Below, one piece after another: positions 27,737-36,344 of a stretch of DNA of 64,000 nt; the first letter of the stretch is position 1; each line of letters starts with the position of its first letter. The position numbers were made by a program, and so were the translations under genes. Below the pieces are notes generated by a model that saw only the letters and a program-made list of their open reading frames with translations, did not search any database and was not told the origin of the DNA. Source of the DNA: an uncultured Flavobacteriales bacterium (GTDB lineage: Bacteria > Bacteroidota > Bacteroidia > Flavobacteriales_D > Crocinitomicaceae); contig CAIZQH010000021.1 of assembly GCA_903935095.1 (NCBI GenBank), positions 434,001 through 498,000 of the forward strand. The letters run 5' to 3'.

Positions 27737-30430
27737 ATGGCAGAAGACGAAATAGAAGAATTGAATCCATCTTTGGGTGATGAACATAATCCATTTGAAA
27801 ACAAACAGGTGGATGAAAAAATCATTCCAGTTGGTGGTTTGTATCAAAATTGGTTTTTAGATTATGCAAGTTACGTAATCCTTGAGCGCGCGGTTCCTGC
27901 TTTGAATGATGGACTAAAGCCTGTTCAACGACGCATTCTACATTCGATGAAAGAATTGGAGGATGGTCGATACAACAAAGTAGCGAACATCATCGGTAAT
28001 ACGATGAAATACCACCCGCATGGTGATGCTTCCATTGGAGATGCATTAGTACAATTAGGACAAAAAGAATTATTGATTGATTGCCAAGGAAACTGGGGTA
28101 ATACCTTAACAGGTGATGGAGCTGCCGCGCCACGTTATATTGAAGCGCGTTTGTCCAAGTTTGCCTTACATGTGGCTTTTAACCCTAAGACAACGAACTG
28201 GTTGATGAGTTATGACGGACGTAACAAGGAGCCAGAACAACTTCCAATGAAATTTCCGCTGTTGTTGGCGCAAGGAGCAGAAGGAATCGCAGTAGGGATG
28301 GCCTGTAAGTTTTTGCCACATAACTTCATCGAATTAATTGATCAATCCATCAACCATTTGCGTGGAAAAAAAGTGGAGTTACTTCCTGATTTCCCAAATG
28401 GTGGAATGGCTGATTTTACTGGATACAACGATGGTTTACGCGGTGGACGTGTGCGCGTTCGTGCGAAGATCAAAAAGGTCGATAACAAAACCTTGACGAT
28501 TCACGAAATCCCTTTTGGAACAACGACCGGATCCTTGATTGAGTCGGTGCTTAAAGCCAACGATAAAGGGAAAATCAAGATTAAGAAAATTGAAGATAAT
28601 ACGTCCTCAGAGGCAGAAATTATCGTGCATTTATTCCCAGGAGTATCTCCAGATAAAACGATAGACGCACTTTACGCATTTACGGATTGCGAAGTGTCGA
28701 TGGCGCCAAATTCCTCGATTATCGATGGAGATAAGCCACGTTTTTTAGGGGTAACTGAAATCCTGAAAATAAATACGGACAATACCGTTCGCTTGTTGAA
28801 ACTCGAATTGGAAATTCGTTTGGATGAGTTAGAACGTCAATGGCATTTCTCTACCTTGGAGAAGTTGTTCATTAACAATGAGATGTACATCGACTTTAAG
28901 CACTACAGTGATCGTGAGTCCTTGTATGAGTATTTATACAAACGTTTCGAGCCCTTCAAAAAACAACTAATTCGTGCGATTGAGGATGAGGATTTACACA
29001 AATTGACGCAAATCCCGATGATTCGGATCACGCGATTTGACTCTACGAAAGCGGATGATGCCTTATTGAAAATCGAAGAAGAAATTCAAGTGGTGAAAGC
29101 CCATTTGAATAACTTGGTGGAATATGCCATCGATTATTACAAGGATTTAAAGAAACGTTTTGGCGCTGGAAAAGAACGTAAAACGGAAATCAAAGTATTT
29201 GACAACATAAGTGCTACGAAAGTAATCATCGCGAACCGTAAGTTGTATGTGGATTACGAAGAAGGATTCATCGGTTATGGCCTGAAGAAAAATGAGCCAA
29301 TTGGCGATTGTTCGGATATTGACGACATCATTTGTTTCTTTGCTTCAGGTAAGATGCTAGTCACCAAAGTTTCAGATAAGAAATTTGTCGGTAAAGACTT
29401 GATCTTCGCAAGTGTTTGGAAGAAAGGTGATACAAGAACGATTTACCATTTGTTCTATCAGGACGGAGTAGGTGGAGCAACAATGATGAAGCGTTTTTAC
29501 GTGAATTCCATTACGCGCGATTCAGAATATGACTTAACTAAAGGTGCAAAAGGATCAAAAATGTTGTATTTCTCTGTTCATCCAAACGGAGAACGCGAAG
29601 TAATTACGGTATTATTGCGTCCAAGGCCGCATTTGAAACGTTTGCGTTTCGATGTCGATTTAGGCGAATTGCTCATCAAAGGCCGGAATTCAGCAGGTAA
29701 TCGTGTGACGAAGGAGATCATCCAGAAAATCGTTCAGAAAGAAGTCGGTGGATCAACATTAGCAGCACGTAAGATTTGGTATGATGGAATCGTTGGACGA
29801 CTCAACGATGAGGGTAGAGGTAAGTTCCTAGGTTCCTTCAAAGGAGATGACCGCATTTTGACCTTATATCGAAATGGTGAATACCGCTTGAGTTCGTTTG
29901 ATTTAGCGACGCATTTCGATGAGGACATGGTTCACATCGAAAAATGGATACAGGATCGACCAATTTCAACAGTCTATTTCGATGCGGAAAAAGAAATGCA
30001 TTATGTGAAACGCTTTGTCTGTGAAGTGCAGGTGGATAAACGTATTTCCTTTATCAGTGAAGCAGCGGGTTCCTACATGGACGTTGTTTCGACAGCTTAT
30101 CGTCCAGAAGCGAAGATTGTCTACAACAAATTATTGAAGGAAACCAAAAATCTCCCGGACAATGTCATGAACTTAGCAGATTTGATTGAAGTCAAAGGGA
30201 TGAAAGCCCAAGGAAATCAAATGACCAAGTTGAAAGTCAAAGAAATCATCTTGACGCATCCCATCGATGAAAGTCCGGAACCTTGGCCAGATGTCAAGGT
30301 TCTTGCAGAGGAAACGGCAGAGCTGAACATCCTAGAAGAAGAGGATGAGGCTGGTCCAACACCAACAATGGAGTGGGATTTATCCAAAAAAGAAGAAGAA
30401 GACAACGAGGATCAGATTAAATTATTTTAG
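27737..30430 (+). CDS. parC: DNA topoisomerase IV subunit A
   Basis: Cleavage subunit partnering ParE in chromosome decatenation. 897 residues. Catalytic Tyr134 lies in AAAPRYIEARL, preceded by KYHPHGDASIGDAL. In the quinolone region the E. coli GyrA Ser83 position is Ala98 and Asp87 is conserved as Asp102. The C-terminal part (from about residue 500) is a beta-pinwheel-like region, and the tail is strongly acidic (EEEDEAGPTPTMEW..). A terminator follows, so parE-parC is a two-gene operon. Confidence 0.93.
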   Translation: MAEDEIEELNPSLGDEHNPFENKQVDEKIIPVGGLYQNWFLDYASYVILERAVPALNDGLKPVQRRILHSMKELEDGRYNKVANIIGNTMKYHPHGDASIGDALVQLGQKELLIDCQGNWGNTLTGDGAAAPRYIEARLSKFALHVAFNPKTTNWLMSYDGRNKEPEQLPMKFPLLLAQGAEGIAVGMACKFLPHNFIELIDQSINHLRGKKVELLPDFPNGGMADFTGYNDGLRGGRVRVRAKIKKVDNKTLTIHEIPFGTTTGSLIESVLKANDKGKIKIKKIEDNTSSEAEIIVHLFPGVSPDKTIDALYAFTDCEVSMAPNSSIIDGDKPRFLGVTEILKINTDNTVRLLKLELEIRLDELERQWHFSTLEKLFINNEMYIDFKHYSDRESLYEYLYKRFEPFKKQLIRAIEDEDLHKLTQIPMIRITRFDSTKADDALLKIEEEIQVVKAHLNNLVEYAIDYYKDLKKRFGAGKERKTEIKVFDNISATKVIIANRKLYVDYEEGFIGYGLKKNEPIGDCSDIDDIICFFASGKMLVTKVSDKKFVGKDLIFASVWKKGDTRTIYHLFYQDGVGGATMMKRFYVNSITRDSEYDLTKGAKGSKMLYFSVHPNGEREVITVLLRPRPHLKRLRFDVDLGELLIKGRNSAGNRVTKEIIQKIVQKEVGGSTLAARKIWYDGIVGRLNDEGRGKFLGSFKGDDRILTLYRNGEYRLSSFDLATHFDEDMVHIEKWIQDRPISTVYFDAEKEMHYVKRFVCEVQVDKRISFISEAAGSYMDVVSTAYRPEAKIVYNKLLKETKNLPDNVMNLADLIEVKGMKAQGNQMTKLKVKEIILTHPIDESPEPWPDVKVLAEETAELNILEEEDEAGPTPTMEWDLSKKEEEDNEDQIKLF

Positions 30431-30443
30431 ATTCATTCTATAT

Positions 30444-30472
30444 AGCCATCGAAAGTTTCGATGGCTTTTTTT
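30444..30472 (+). terminator. parC intrinsic terminator
   Basis: AGCCATCG-AAAGTTT-CGATGGCT (can pair up to 11 bp) followed by TTTTTT. Confidence 0.9.
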
Positions 30473-30488
30473 AAGCTATTATTTTCGT

Positions 30489-30496
30489 TAAATTTG
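30489..30496 (+). promoter_or_regulatory. -7 element before the His-rich membrane protein gene
   Basis: TAAATTTG matches TAnnTTTG, 19 bases before ATG 30516. Confidence 0.5.
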
Positions 30497-30515
30497 TTAG
30501 ATAAAATTGACAATT

Positions 30516-31850
30516 ATGAATGCATTAAGAGAAGACAAAATCAATTACGCCAACGTTGGATTAATGCTTATCACAGCAGTGTTAGCATACTTTTTTCCGT
30601 TTGAAACATTCTTATTGGCATACGCCTATTTGGGCCCTCTACATTATTTAACTGAAATCAGCTGGTTGCACGATCGAAATTATTATTCAAAAGGAAAATA
30701 TGATTTCTTGGTATTGCTGATCGTTGGAATTTTACTTTCCTATGCAGCATTCGCGAAGGATTTTGGAGTAAGTATTGAAGTATACGACTACTTCGTGAAA
30801 ATGAATTTGTTCGATAAACTGTTGGTTTTTGCCTTGTTTAGTTCGATTCTATTTGCCCTGGTGAAAAACCTCTTTGTTAAAATTATTGCTATTTTATTTC
30901 TATTTGTTTTCGTTTCCGGTTGGTTGAGTCCTGATAATGCTGCGTCTAACGCCGAAAACACAACGATTTTTGCGCTAACTTCCTTGGTTCCGACCTTAAT
31001 TCACGTATATTTATTTACCGGATTGTTTATGTTATTTGGTTCCTTAAAAACACGAAGTGTTTCAGGTATGTGGCAAATGGTTGGATTTGTTGTGATCCCC
31101 TTAGTGCTTGTTTTTGCCATTCCCGTAGACGCCAAAGCACCGATTTCTGATTACGGAAAAAACGCACATTATGCTAAGGGTGATGGGTTTTATGCAACGA
31201 ACATTAGTATTTTAGATCACTTTAATTTGATAAATGATCCTATTTATACCAATGCAGACTTTATTTCTTTCGTTAAGAAAAAAGACTTCAAGCAAGCGAA
31301 TACGCAATACAATTTCATCACAAAAACGAACTTAACTTTGTTAGTGGATAGCCTTTCTAAAATTCCAAACAAAGCGTATTTGATCAATAAACAACCTTTG
31401 AATCCTAATTTTCAGGTGGACAATATTCTCCTGCTATTCTCGAAAGAAGGAATGTTAGATGAATACCAAATGAAACCAATTCCTGCTAAATTATTCACTG
31501 GATTCTCCTTAGAGAAATACGCGGGTATCGTGTATCATTCAACAATCGGCATTATGTTGATGCGATTCATCGCTTTTGCCTACTTATATCATTATTTAAA
31601 CTGGTTCAGTAAGACTGAGGTCATTCGATGGCACAAAGTTCCGAAATTGCGCTTTGCCGCGGTGATATTGCTTTGGCTAGTAGCCAGTGTCTTCTATGCC
31701 TACGATTATTCTTTGGGCTTGAGTTTGTTATTCTTCTTAAGTTTCTCTCACGTACTTTTGGAATTTCCTTTGAATATCATTTCTATTGTTGGAATTGGAA
31801 AGGAGTCCTTGGCGATTATGAAAAATGGATTCAAAGCACCAACAACCTAA
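30516..31850 (+). CDS. His-rich polytopic membrane protein, unknown function
   Basis: 444 residues, not assignable to a family I know. Hydrophobic helices fill residues about 12-205, then a polar extracytoplasmic-looking stretch (about 210-330), then more helices to the end. Histidines sit in or next to helices in distinctive contexts: GPLHYLTEISWLHDR (His43, His52), VYHSTIG, YHYLNWF, RWHKV and SFSHVLLEFPLN near the C-terminus. The pattern hints at metal or haem binding, or a membrane enzyme; that is inference. ATG 30516 is preferred over TTG 30507. The DUF2891 gene follows after 18 bases. Confidence 0.7.
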   Translation: MNALREDKINYANVGLMLITAVLAYFFPFETFLLAYAYLGPLHYLTEISWLHDRNYYSKGKYDFLVLLIVGILLSYAAFAKDFGVSIEVYDYFVKMNLFDKLLVFALFSSILFALVKNLFVKIIAILFLFVFVSGWLSPDNAASNAENTTIFALTSLVPTLIHVYLFTGLFMLFGSLKTRSVSGMWQMVGFVVIPLVLVFAIPVDAKAPISDYGKNAHYAKGDGFYATNISILDHFNLINDPIYTNADFISFVKKKDFKQANTQYNFITKTNLTLLVDSLSKIPNKAYLINKQPLNPNFQVDNILLLFSKEGMLDEYQMKPIPAKLFTGFSLEKYAGIVYHSTIGIMLMRFIAFAYLYHYLNWFSKTEVIRWHKVPKLRFAAVILLWLVASVFYAYDYSLGLSLLFFLSFSHVLLEFPLNIISIVGIGKESLAIMKNGFKAPTT

Positions 31851-31868
31851 GCAACTTAATTTTCATTT

Positions 31869-33014
31869 ATGAAGTACTTTTTTATCGCATTTTTGCTTAT
31901 TGGATTCAATTCCTTCGGACAAGAATCTTCCGGATTAATTTTAAATACGGGGAGTAATAAACTAGTAACGAACTTGCCGGATGGACGCTACACGCTTTCT
32001 GATGAAGGTGCCTCTTATTTTGCAAAATTGTCTTTGGACTGCGCTTCAAAATCGAGTCCACACTATTATTTTAAAGCCTTACGCAAGAAAGGCGACACAG
32101 ATGGCCCGCGAGATGTTTGGCCTTCGTTTTATGGTTGTTACGATTGGCATAGTGCAGTTCATAATCATTGGTGTATGATTAAAATCTTGAAGTTGCACCC
32201 AAATATTCCAGAAGCAGCAGAATTGCGTCAACGTTTAAAGGAAAGTTTTACTTCGGAAAATATTCAAAAGGAATTGGCCTATGTACGTTCGCATGAAAAC
32301 GGACTTTTTGAATTTCCTTACGGTCAATCTTGGGTACTAAAAGTAGCAGACGAATTGCATTCATGGAATGATACTGAAGCGAAAGAATGGTTGAGAAATC
32401 TCATTCCATTGTCCAGCTATATTGCTTTTGTGCATTCTGTTATTTGGAAACAAGTGGATAATGTAGAATTATCTGGAAGTCATGATAGTCCTGCTATGGG
32501 CTTGTCTTTCGCCTATGATTATGCCACTGCATTTGGCGATAAGAAATTGAAAAAAGTCGTTACAACCGCAGCAATGAAGTATTACGGTAAAATAGCGAAT
32601 GTAGCCATTGAAAAAGAACCATACGAATATGATTTCATGTCGGCTAGTTTGTTAGTTGCGGATTTAATGCGCAAAGTACTGACTCCAGAGAAATTCGTCA
32701 AATGGAGTAACAACTATTGTCCAAATTTATTCCTTGCTGAAAAAGTAAAAATTCCTTTACAAATAAAGCGTTCGGAAAAACACGATGGATACGAATCGCA
32801 TTGGGATGGGTATCACCTCAATCGTATTTGGTGTCTGAATGGAATGTTGAAAACACTTCCAGAAGGAACCTTAGATGAAACCACAAAAAAAGAATGGGTG
32901 AATGCCATGAACGACATGTGGGACTACGCTCAAGAAAGCATTGGAAAAGGAAATTACGACATTGACCATTGGTTGTCGTCCTTTTCTGTGTTCGCGTTAA
33001 TTGGTTACGAGTAA
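31869..33014 (+). CDS. DUF2891 exported protein
   Basis: Signal peptide (residues 1-18, ending NSFGQ) and a helical alpha/alpha-barrel-like body of about 360 residues. Family markers: YGCYDWHSAVHNHWCMIK, SWVLKVADELHSW, LSGSHDSPAMGLSFAYDYA and ESHWDGYHLNRIW. Many conserved Trp, His and Asp suggest a carbohydrate-active or hydrolase-like site, but activity is not established. Probably co-transcribed with the upstream membrane protein. It overlaps the convergent cmk end by 18 bases. Confidence 0.8.
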   Translation: MKYFFIAFLLIGFNSFGQESSGLILNTGSNKLVTNLPDGRYTLSDEGASYFAKLSLDCASKSSPHYYFKALRKKGDTDGPRDVWPSFYGCYDWHSAVHNHWCMIKILKLHPNIPEAAELRQRLKESFTSENIQKELAYVRSHENGLFEFPYGQSWVLKVADELHSWNDTEAKEWLRNLIPLSSYIAFVHSVIWKQVDNVELSGSHDSPAMGLSFAYDYATAFGDKKLKKVVTTAAMKYYGKIANVAIEKEPYEYDFMSASLLVADLMRKVLTPEKFVKWSNNYCPNLFLAEKVKIPLQIKRSEKHDGYESHWDGYHLNRIWCLNGMLKTLPEGTLDETTKKEWVNAMNDMWDYAQESIGKGNYDIDHWLSSFSVFALIGYE

Positions 33015-33686
33015 TTTCACTTTAGCCAACACCCAGTCTAATTGTTCTTCTTTCGTGAGTTTGGAATTATCCAACACAAGTGCATCGGAAACTTGTATCA
33101 AAGGACTTTCTTTCCGGGTTGAATCGATGTGATCGCGCTCCGCTAGGTTCTGACGCACTTCTTCAATAGACATCTTGATTCCCTTAGATTGCATTTCTGC
33201 TAACCTGCGTTGCACACGAATTTCTGGATCCGCAGTGACAAATAATTTCAGTTCAGCATTTGGAAAGACAACGGAGCCAATGTCGCGGCCATCCATAACG
33301 ATTCCACCAAGAACTCCCATTTTTTGCTGTGCTTCCACTAATTTTTCTCGAATCGGTTTATAGGCTGCCACAATGGAAACAATCTCAGCGACTTTAGGTT
33401 CGCGAATTTCGTTTGATACATCATTTCCATTCAAGAAAATATGAAGTTCCTGCTCCATGACTTCAAAATGAATTTCCATTCTCGTCAAGTGCGCATTGAT
33501 TTCCTCTTTGGCTAATTCGCCATCTTGGATAAGTCGATTCTGTATGCAATACAATGCAGCTGCCCGATACATGGCGCCAGAATCAATAAATACATAGTCC
33601 AATCGTTTCGCGAGGTCTTTCGCGAGTGTGCTTTTTCCACAAGCTGAAAATCCGTCAATGGCTATGGTGATTCTTTTATGATTCAT
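32997..33686 (-). CDS. cmk: Cytidylate kinase
   Basis: Phosphorylates CMP/dCMP with ATP. 229 residues. P-loop reads GFSACGKST, the Bacteroidota variant of GPSGAGKG. YVFIDSGAMYRA and MDGRDIGSVVFPNA (nucleotide-binding Arg-Asp) are typical, as is the lid-region RRLAEMQSKG. No rpsA neighbour, unlike in Proteobacteria. Confidence 0.94.
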   Translation of the reverse strand: MNHKRITIAIDGFSACGKSTLAKDLAKRLDYVFIDSGAMYRAAALYCIQNRLIQDGELAKEEINAHLTRMEIHFEVMEQELHIFLNGNDVSNEIREPKVAEIVSIVAAYKPIREKLVEAQQKMGVLGGIVMDGRDIGSVVFPNAELKLFVTADPEIRVQRRLAEMQSKGIKMSIEEVRQNLAERDHIDSTRKESPLIQVSDALVLDNSKLTKEEQLDWVLAKVKLLVTN

Positions 33687-33750
33687 GACCTAAAAATAAT
33701 TGTTTTGACTTGATTGAGTCCTTCTTCTTTCTAAACTTTGATAAAAAGTC

Positions 33751-33778
33751 AAAAAAAAGCCTCCCGCAGGAGGCTTTT
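33751..33778 (-). terminator. Terminator of the GAPDH gene
   Basis: AAAAGCCTCC-CGCA-GGAGGCTTTT, 10-bp perfect stem, with an A-run on the left that becomes a U-run for minus-strand transcription leaving the GAPDH gene. Confidence 0.92.
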
Positions 33779-33780
33779 AC

Positions 33781-35226
33781 TTAATAGTACATTGCTCTTC
33801 GAACTTTCGAAATGTATTTCGCGAGTCGAATGACTTGTTTGGTGTAGCCGAATTCGTTGTCGTACCATGCATAGAGCACAACATTTTTCCCATCTATAGA
33901 GGCAATTGTTGCATTGGAATCGAACACTGAACAACACGTATTACCGATGATGTCACTAGATACTAATTCTGGATCAAAGGAATAGTGGATTTGATTGACC
34001 AACTCTCCATTCAAGGCTGCATCTTTAATGGCAGCATTGACTTCTTCGATACTGGTTCCTTTACCTAATTCCAGGCTCAAGATGGCTAAAGATCCATTGG
34101 GAGTTGGGACACGTACGGCATTCGCTGTTAATTTGTCTTTTAAGTCTGGAATTACTTTTGTTACAGCACTACCAGCACCAGTTGAAGTAATGACCATATT
34201 AATCGCTGCCGAACGTCCACGTCTAACTTTCTTATGCATGTTGTCCAATAAGTTTTGGTCGTTCGTATACGCATGTACCGTTTCGATGTGTCCTTTTATA
34301 ACACCGAAGGTATCATTGACAACTTTCAAAATAGGGGAAATGGCATTCGTTGTACAAGAAGCTGCGGAGAAAATGTTTTCATTTTCAATGTCCAACATAC
34401 CTTGATTGATTCCATAAACGATATTTGGAACTTCTTTTCCTGGTGCCGTCAATAATACTTTGGATACACCTTTCGCTTGTAGGTGGCGGGATAATTGTTC
34501 ACGGTTGGTGAATACACCAGTGTTGTCAATAATCAACGCGTTGTTAATGCCAAACTGCGTGTAATCAATGTCCTCTGGATTGGAAGCATCGATCATGTGG
34601 ACGATTTGTCCATTGATGACAAGGCTTTTGTTTGCTAAATCCTCAGTGACAGTCCCTTTAAATGCGCCGTGAACAGAGTCATTTCGCAACAACGAAGCAC
34701 GTTTAATGATGTCTGCATCACTGGCTCCGCGTGTTACGATTGCTCTCAATCGCAATTGTTGACCTTTTCCAGCTTGTTTAATCAATTCTCTCGCAGCCAA
34801 ACGCCCAATGCGCCCAAATCCGTATAACACGACATCACGCGGCTCGATTGCTTGTTGCGCTGGAAGTTTACCTAGTTTGTCTTTTAAAAAATCTGCTTTG
34901 GTCGAATACTTAGCATGTTCTGCCAACCATTCACTTGCTAGTTTTCCGATGTCCAATTTAGCTGCTTTCACATCCAAGGTCATCAAAGCAACGGCTAATT
35001 CAGAAGTGGTAAAAACATCTATGGGTTTGTTCACTACTTTCTTCGCGTACTCATGAAGATTAAGGATTTCAGAAATGGTAACATCCGTCAAATGATTCCG
35101 GAATAAGACCAATTCAATTCCTTTGTCGTACAATAATTCGCCGACTTTACTTTGCAACGTTACCGCTGCGCGCTCCTGCTCAATGTGCGAGTGAAGCTCT
35201 TTTTCATAGCCATCTTTCGATTCCAT
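33781..35226 (-). CDS. gap: Glyceraldehyde-3-phosphate dehydrogenase, long form with N-terminal extension
   Basis: Oxidises glyceraldehyde-3-phosphate to 1,3-bisphosphoglycerate, or runs in reverse. 481 residues, about 130 more than standard GAPDH. Residues 1-128 are a helical, charged extension; the Rossmann motif YGFGRIGR begins near 135. Catalytic Cys291 is in SAASCTTN and the matching His is in VHAYTNDQ. The C-terminus WYDNEFGY is standard. Similar long GAPDHs exist in Bacteroidota, often alongside a short paralog. Cofactor choice and direction are not decidable here. Confidence 0.92.
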   Translation of the reverse strand: MESKDGYEKELHSHIEQERAAVTLQSKVGELLYDKGIELVLFRNHLTDVTISEILNLHEYAKKVVNKPIDVFTTSELAVALMTLDVKAAKLDIGKLASEWLAEHAKYSTKADFLKDKLGKLPAQQAIEPRDVVLYGFGRIGRLAARELIKQAGKGQQLRLRAIVTRGASDADIIKRASLLRNDSVHGAFKGTVTEDLANKSLVINGQIVHMIDASNPEDIDYTQFGINNALIIDNTGVFTNREQLSRHLQAKGVSKVLLTAPGKEVPNIVYGINQGMLDIENENIFSAASCTTNAISPILKVVNDTFGVIKGHIETVHAYTNDQNLLDNMHKKVRRGRSAAINMVITSTGAGSAVTKVIPDLKDKLTANAVRVPTPNGSLAILSLELGKGTSIEEVNAAIKDAALNGELVNQIHYSFDPELVSSDIIGNTCCSVFDSNATIASIDGKNVVLYAWYDNEFGYTKQVIRLAKYISKVRRAMYY

Positions 35227-35281
35227 TTTTTACTTGTTTATGTGTTGATTGATTGTTGATGCTAAAAAATAGGGAAGAAAA

Positions 35282-35311
35282 AAAGGCTGTCCACTTTCGC
35301 AGACAGCCTTT
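35282..35311 (-). terminator. rpoD terminator
   Basis: AAAGGCTGTC / GACAGCCTTT, 10-bp stem with a 10-base loop, preceded on the plus strand by an A-rich run (U-run for the minus transcript). It lies just after rpoD. Confidence 0.88.
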
Positions 35312-35319
35312 CAATGATA

Positions 35320-36186
35320 TTATCCTAAGTAGGACTTCAGTAATTTGTTTCGCGATGTATGACGCAGTCGTCGAATCGCTTTTTCTTTAATTTGACGAAC
35401 ACGCTCGCGTGTCAAGTTGAATTTCGCTCCGATTTCTTCTAAGGTTAAACCGTGATTCATTCCGATTCCGAAGAACAACCGAATGATTTCACGTTCTTTA
35501 TCCGTTAGCGTACTTAACGAACGCTCAATTTCTTTCTGCAAAGACTCAGCCATTAAGGCTTGATCTGTTCGAGGAGCATCTGCATTGGACATCACATCCA
35601 TCAATGTTCCTCCATCTTCATTCGATGAAAGTGGAGCATCCATTGATACGTGACGACCGGATACATTTAAACTTTCTTTGATTTTTTCTTCTGGAACTTC
35701 CAACGCTTCTGCCAATTCTTCAGCGGAAGGTGGACGTTCGAATTCTTGCTCAAGTCGAGAAAATGCCTTATTGATTTTGTTCAAGGATCCAACTTGGTTC
35801 AAAGGCAAACGTACAATACGTGCTTGCTCTGCTAGGGCTTGCAAGATGGATTGACGAATCCACCAAACAGCATAAGAAATAAATTTGAATCCACGTGTTT
35901 CATCAAATTTCTGTGCTGCTTTGATTAATCCAAGGTTTCCTTCGTTGATTAAATCTGGAAGAGTTAAACCTTGATTTTGGTATTGCTTTGCAACGGAAAC
36001 GACAAAACGTAAGTTCGCTCGTGTCAGTTTTTCCAAAGCTTTTTGATCACCGGCTTTTATCTTTCTGGCTAATTCTACTTCTTCCTCTGCTGTGATCAGT
36101 TCTTCACGACCAATATCCTGTAGATATTTATCTAAAGACTGACTCTCTCTGTTTGTTATCGATTTGGTGATTTTGAGCTGTCTCAT
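35320..36186 (-). CDS. rpoD: Primary RNA polymerase sigma factor, RpoD/SigA-like
   Basis: 288-residue group 1 sigma factor. Region 1.2 is near the N-terminus ([15 protein letters not shown]); region 2 has [33 protein letters not shown] and [12 protein letters not shown]; region 3 follows; region 4 ends in the helix-turn-helix [20 protein letters not shown]. Region 1.1 and the long non-conserved region of E. coli RpoD are absent, normal for Bacteroidota. This type of sigma factor recognises -33 TTG / -7 TAnnTTTG, matching the promoters found here. Confidence 0.96.
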   Translation of the reverse strand: MRQLKITKSITNRESQSLDKYLQDIGREELITAEEEVELARKIKAGDQKALEKLTRANLRFVVSVAKQYQNQGLTLPDLINEGNLGLIKAAQKFDETRGFKFISYAVWWIRQSILQALAEQARIVRLPLNQVGSLNKINKAFSRLEQEFERPPSAEELAEALEVPEEKIKESLNVSGRHVSMDAPLSSNEDGGTLMDVMSNADAPRTDQALMAESLQKEIERSLSTLTDKEREIIRLFFGIGMNHGLTLEEIGAKFNLTRERVRQIKEKAIRRLRHTSRNKLLKSYLG

Positions 36187-36344
36187 GCTGCTGGATATCT
36201 CTAATTATTTGTTAATTTTCTATCTATTATCTCGTAGTTGGAAGCAAAGTAACGCCAAAAATTGTGATTGAAAAAATTTAGTTTCCACAATTTATTAACT
36301 TTTATCAACGAGTTCTCAACCCTTGTTTTTGGAATTAAAAAACC

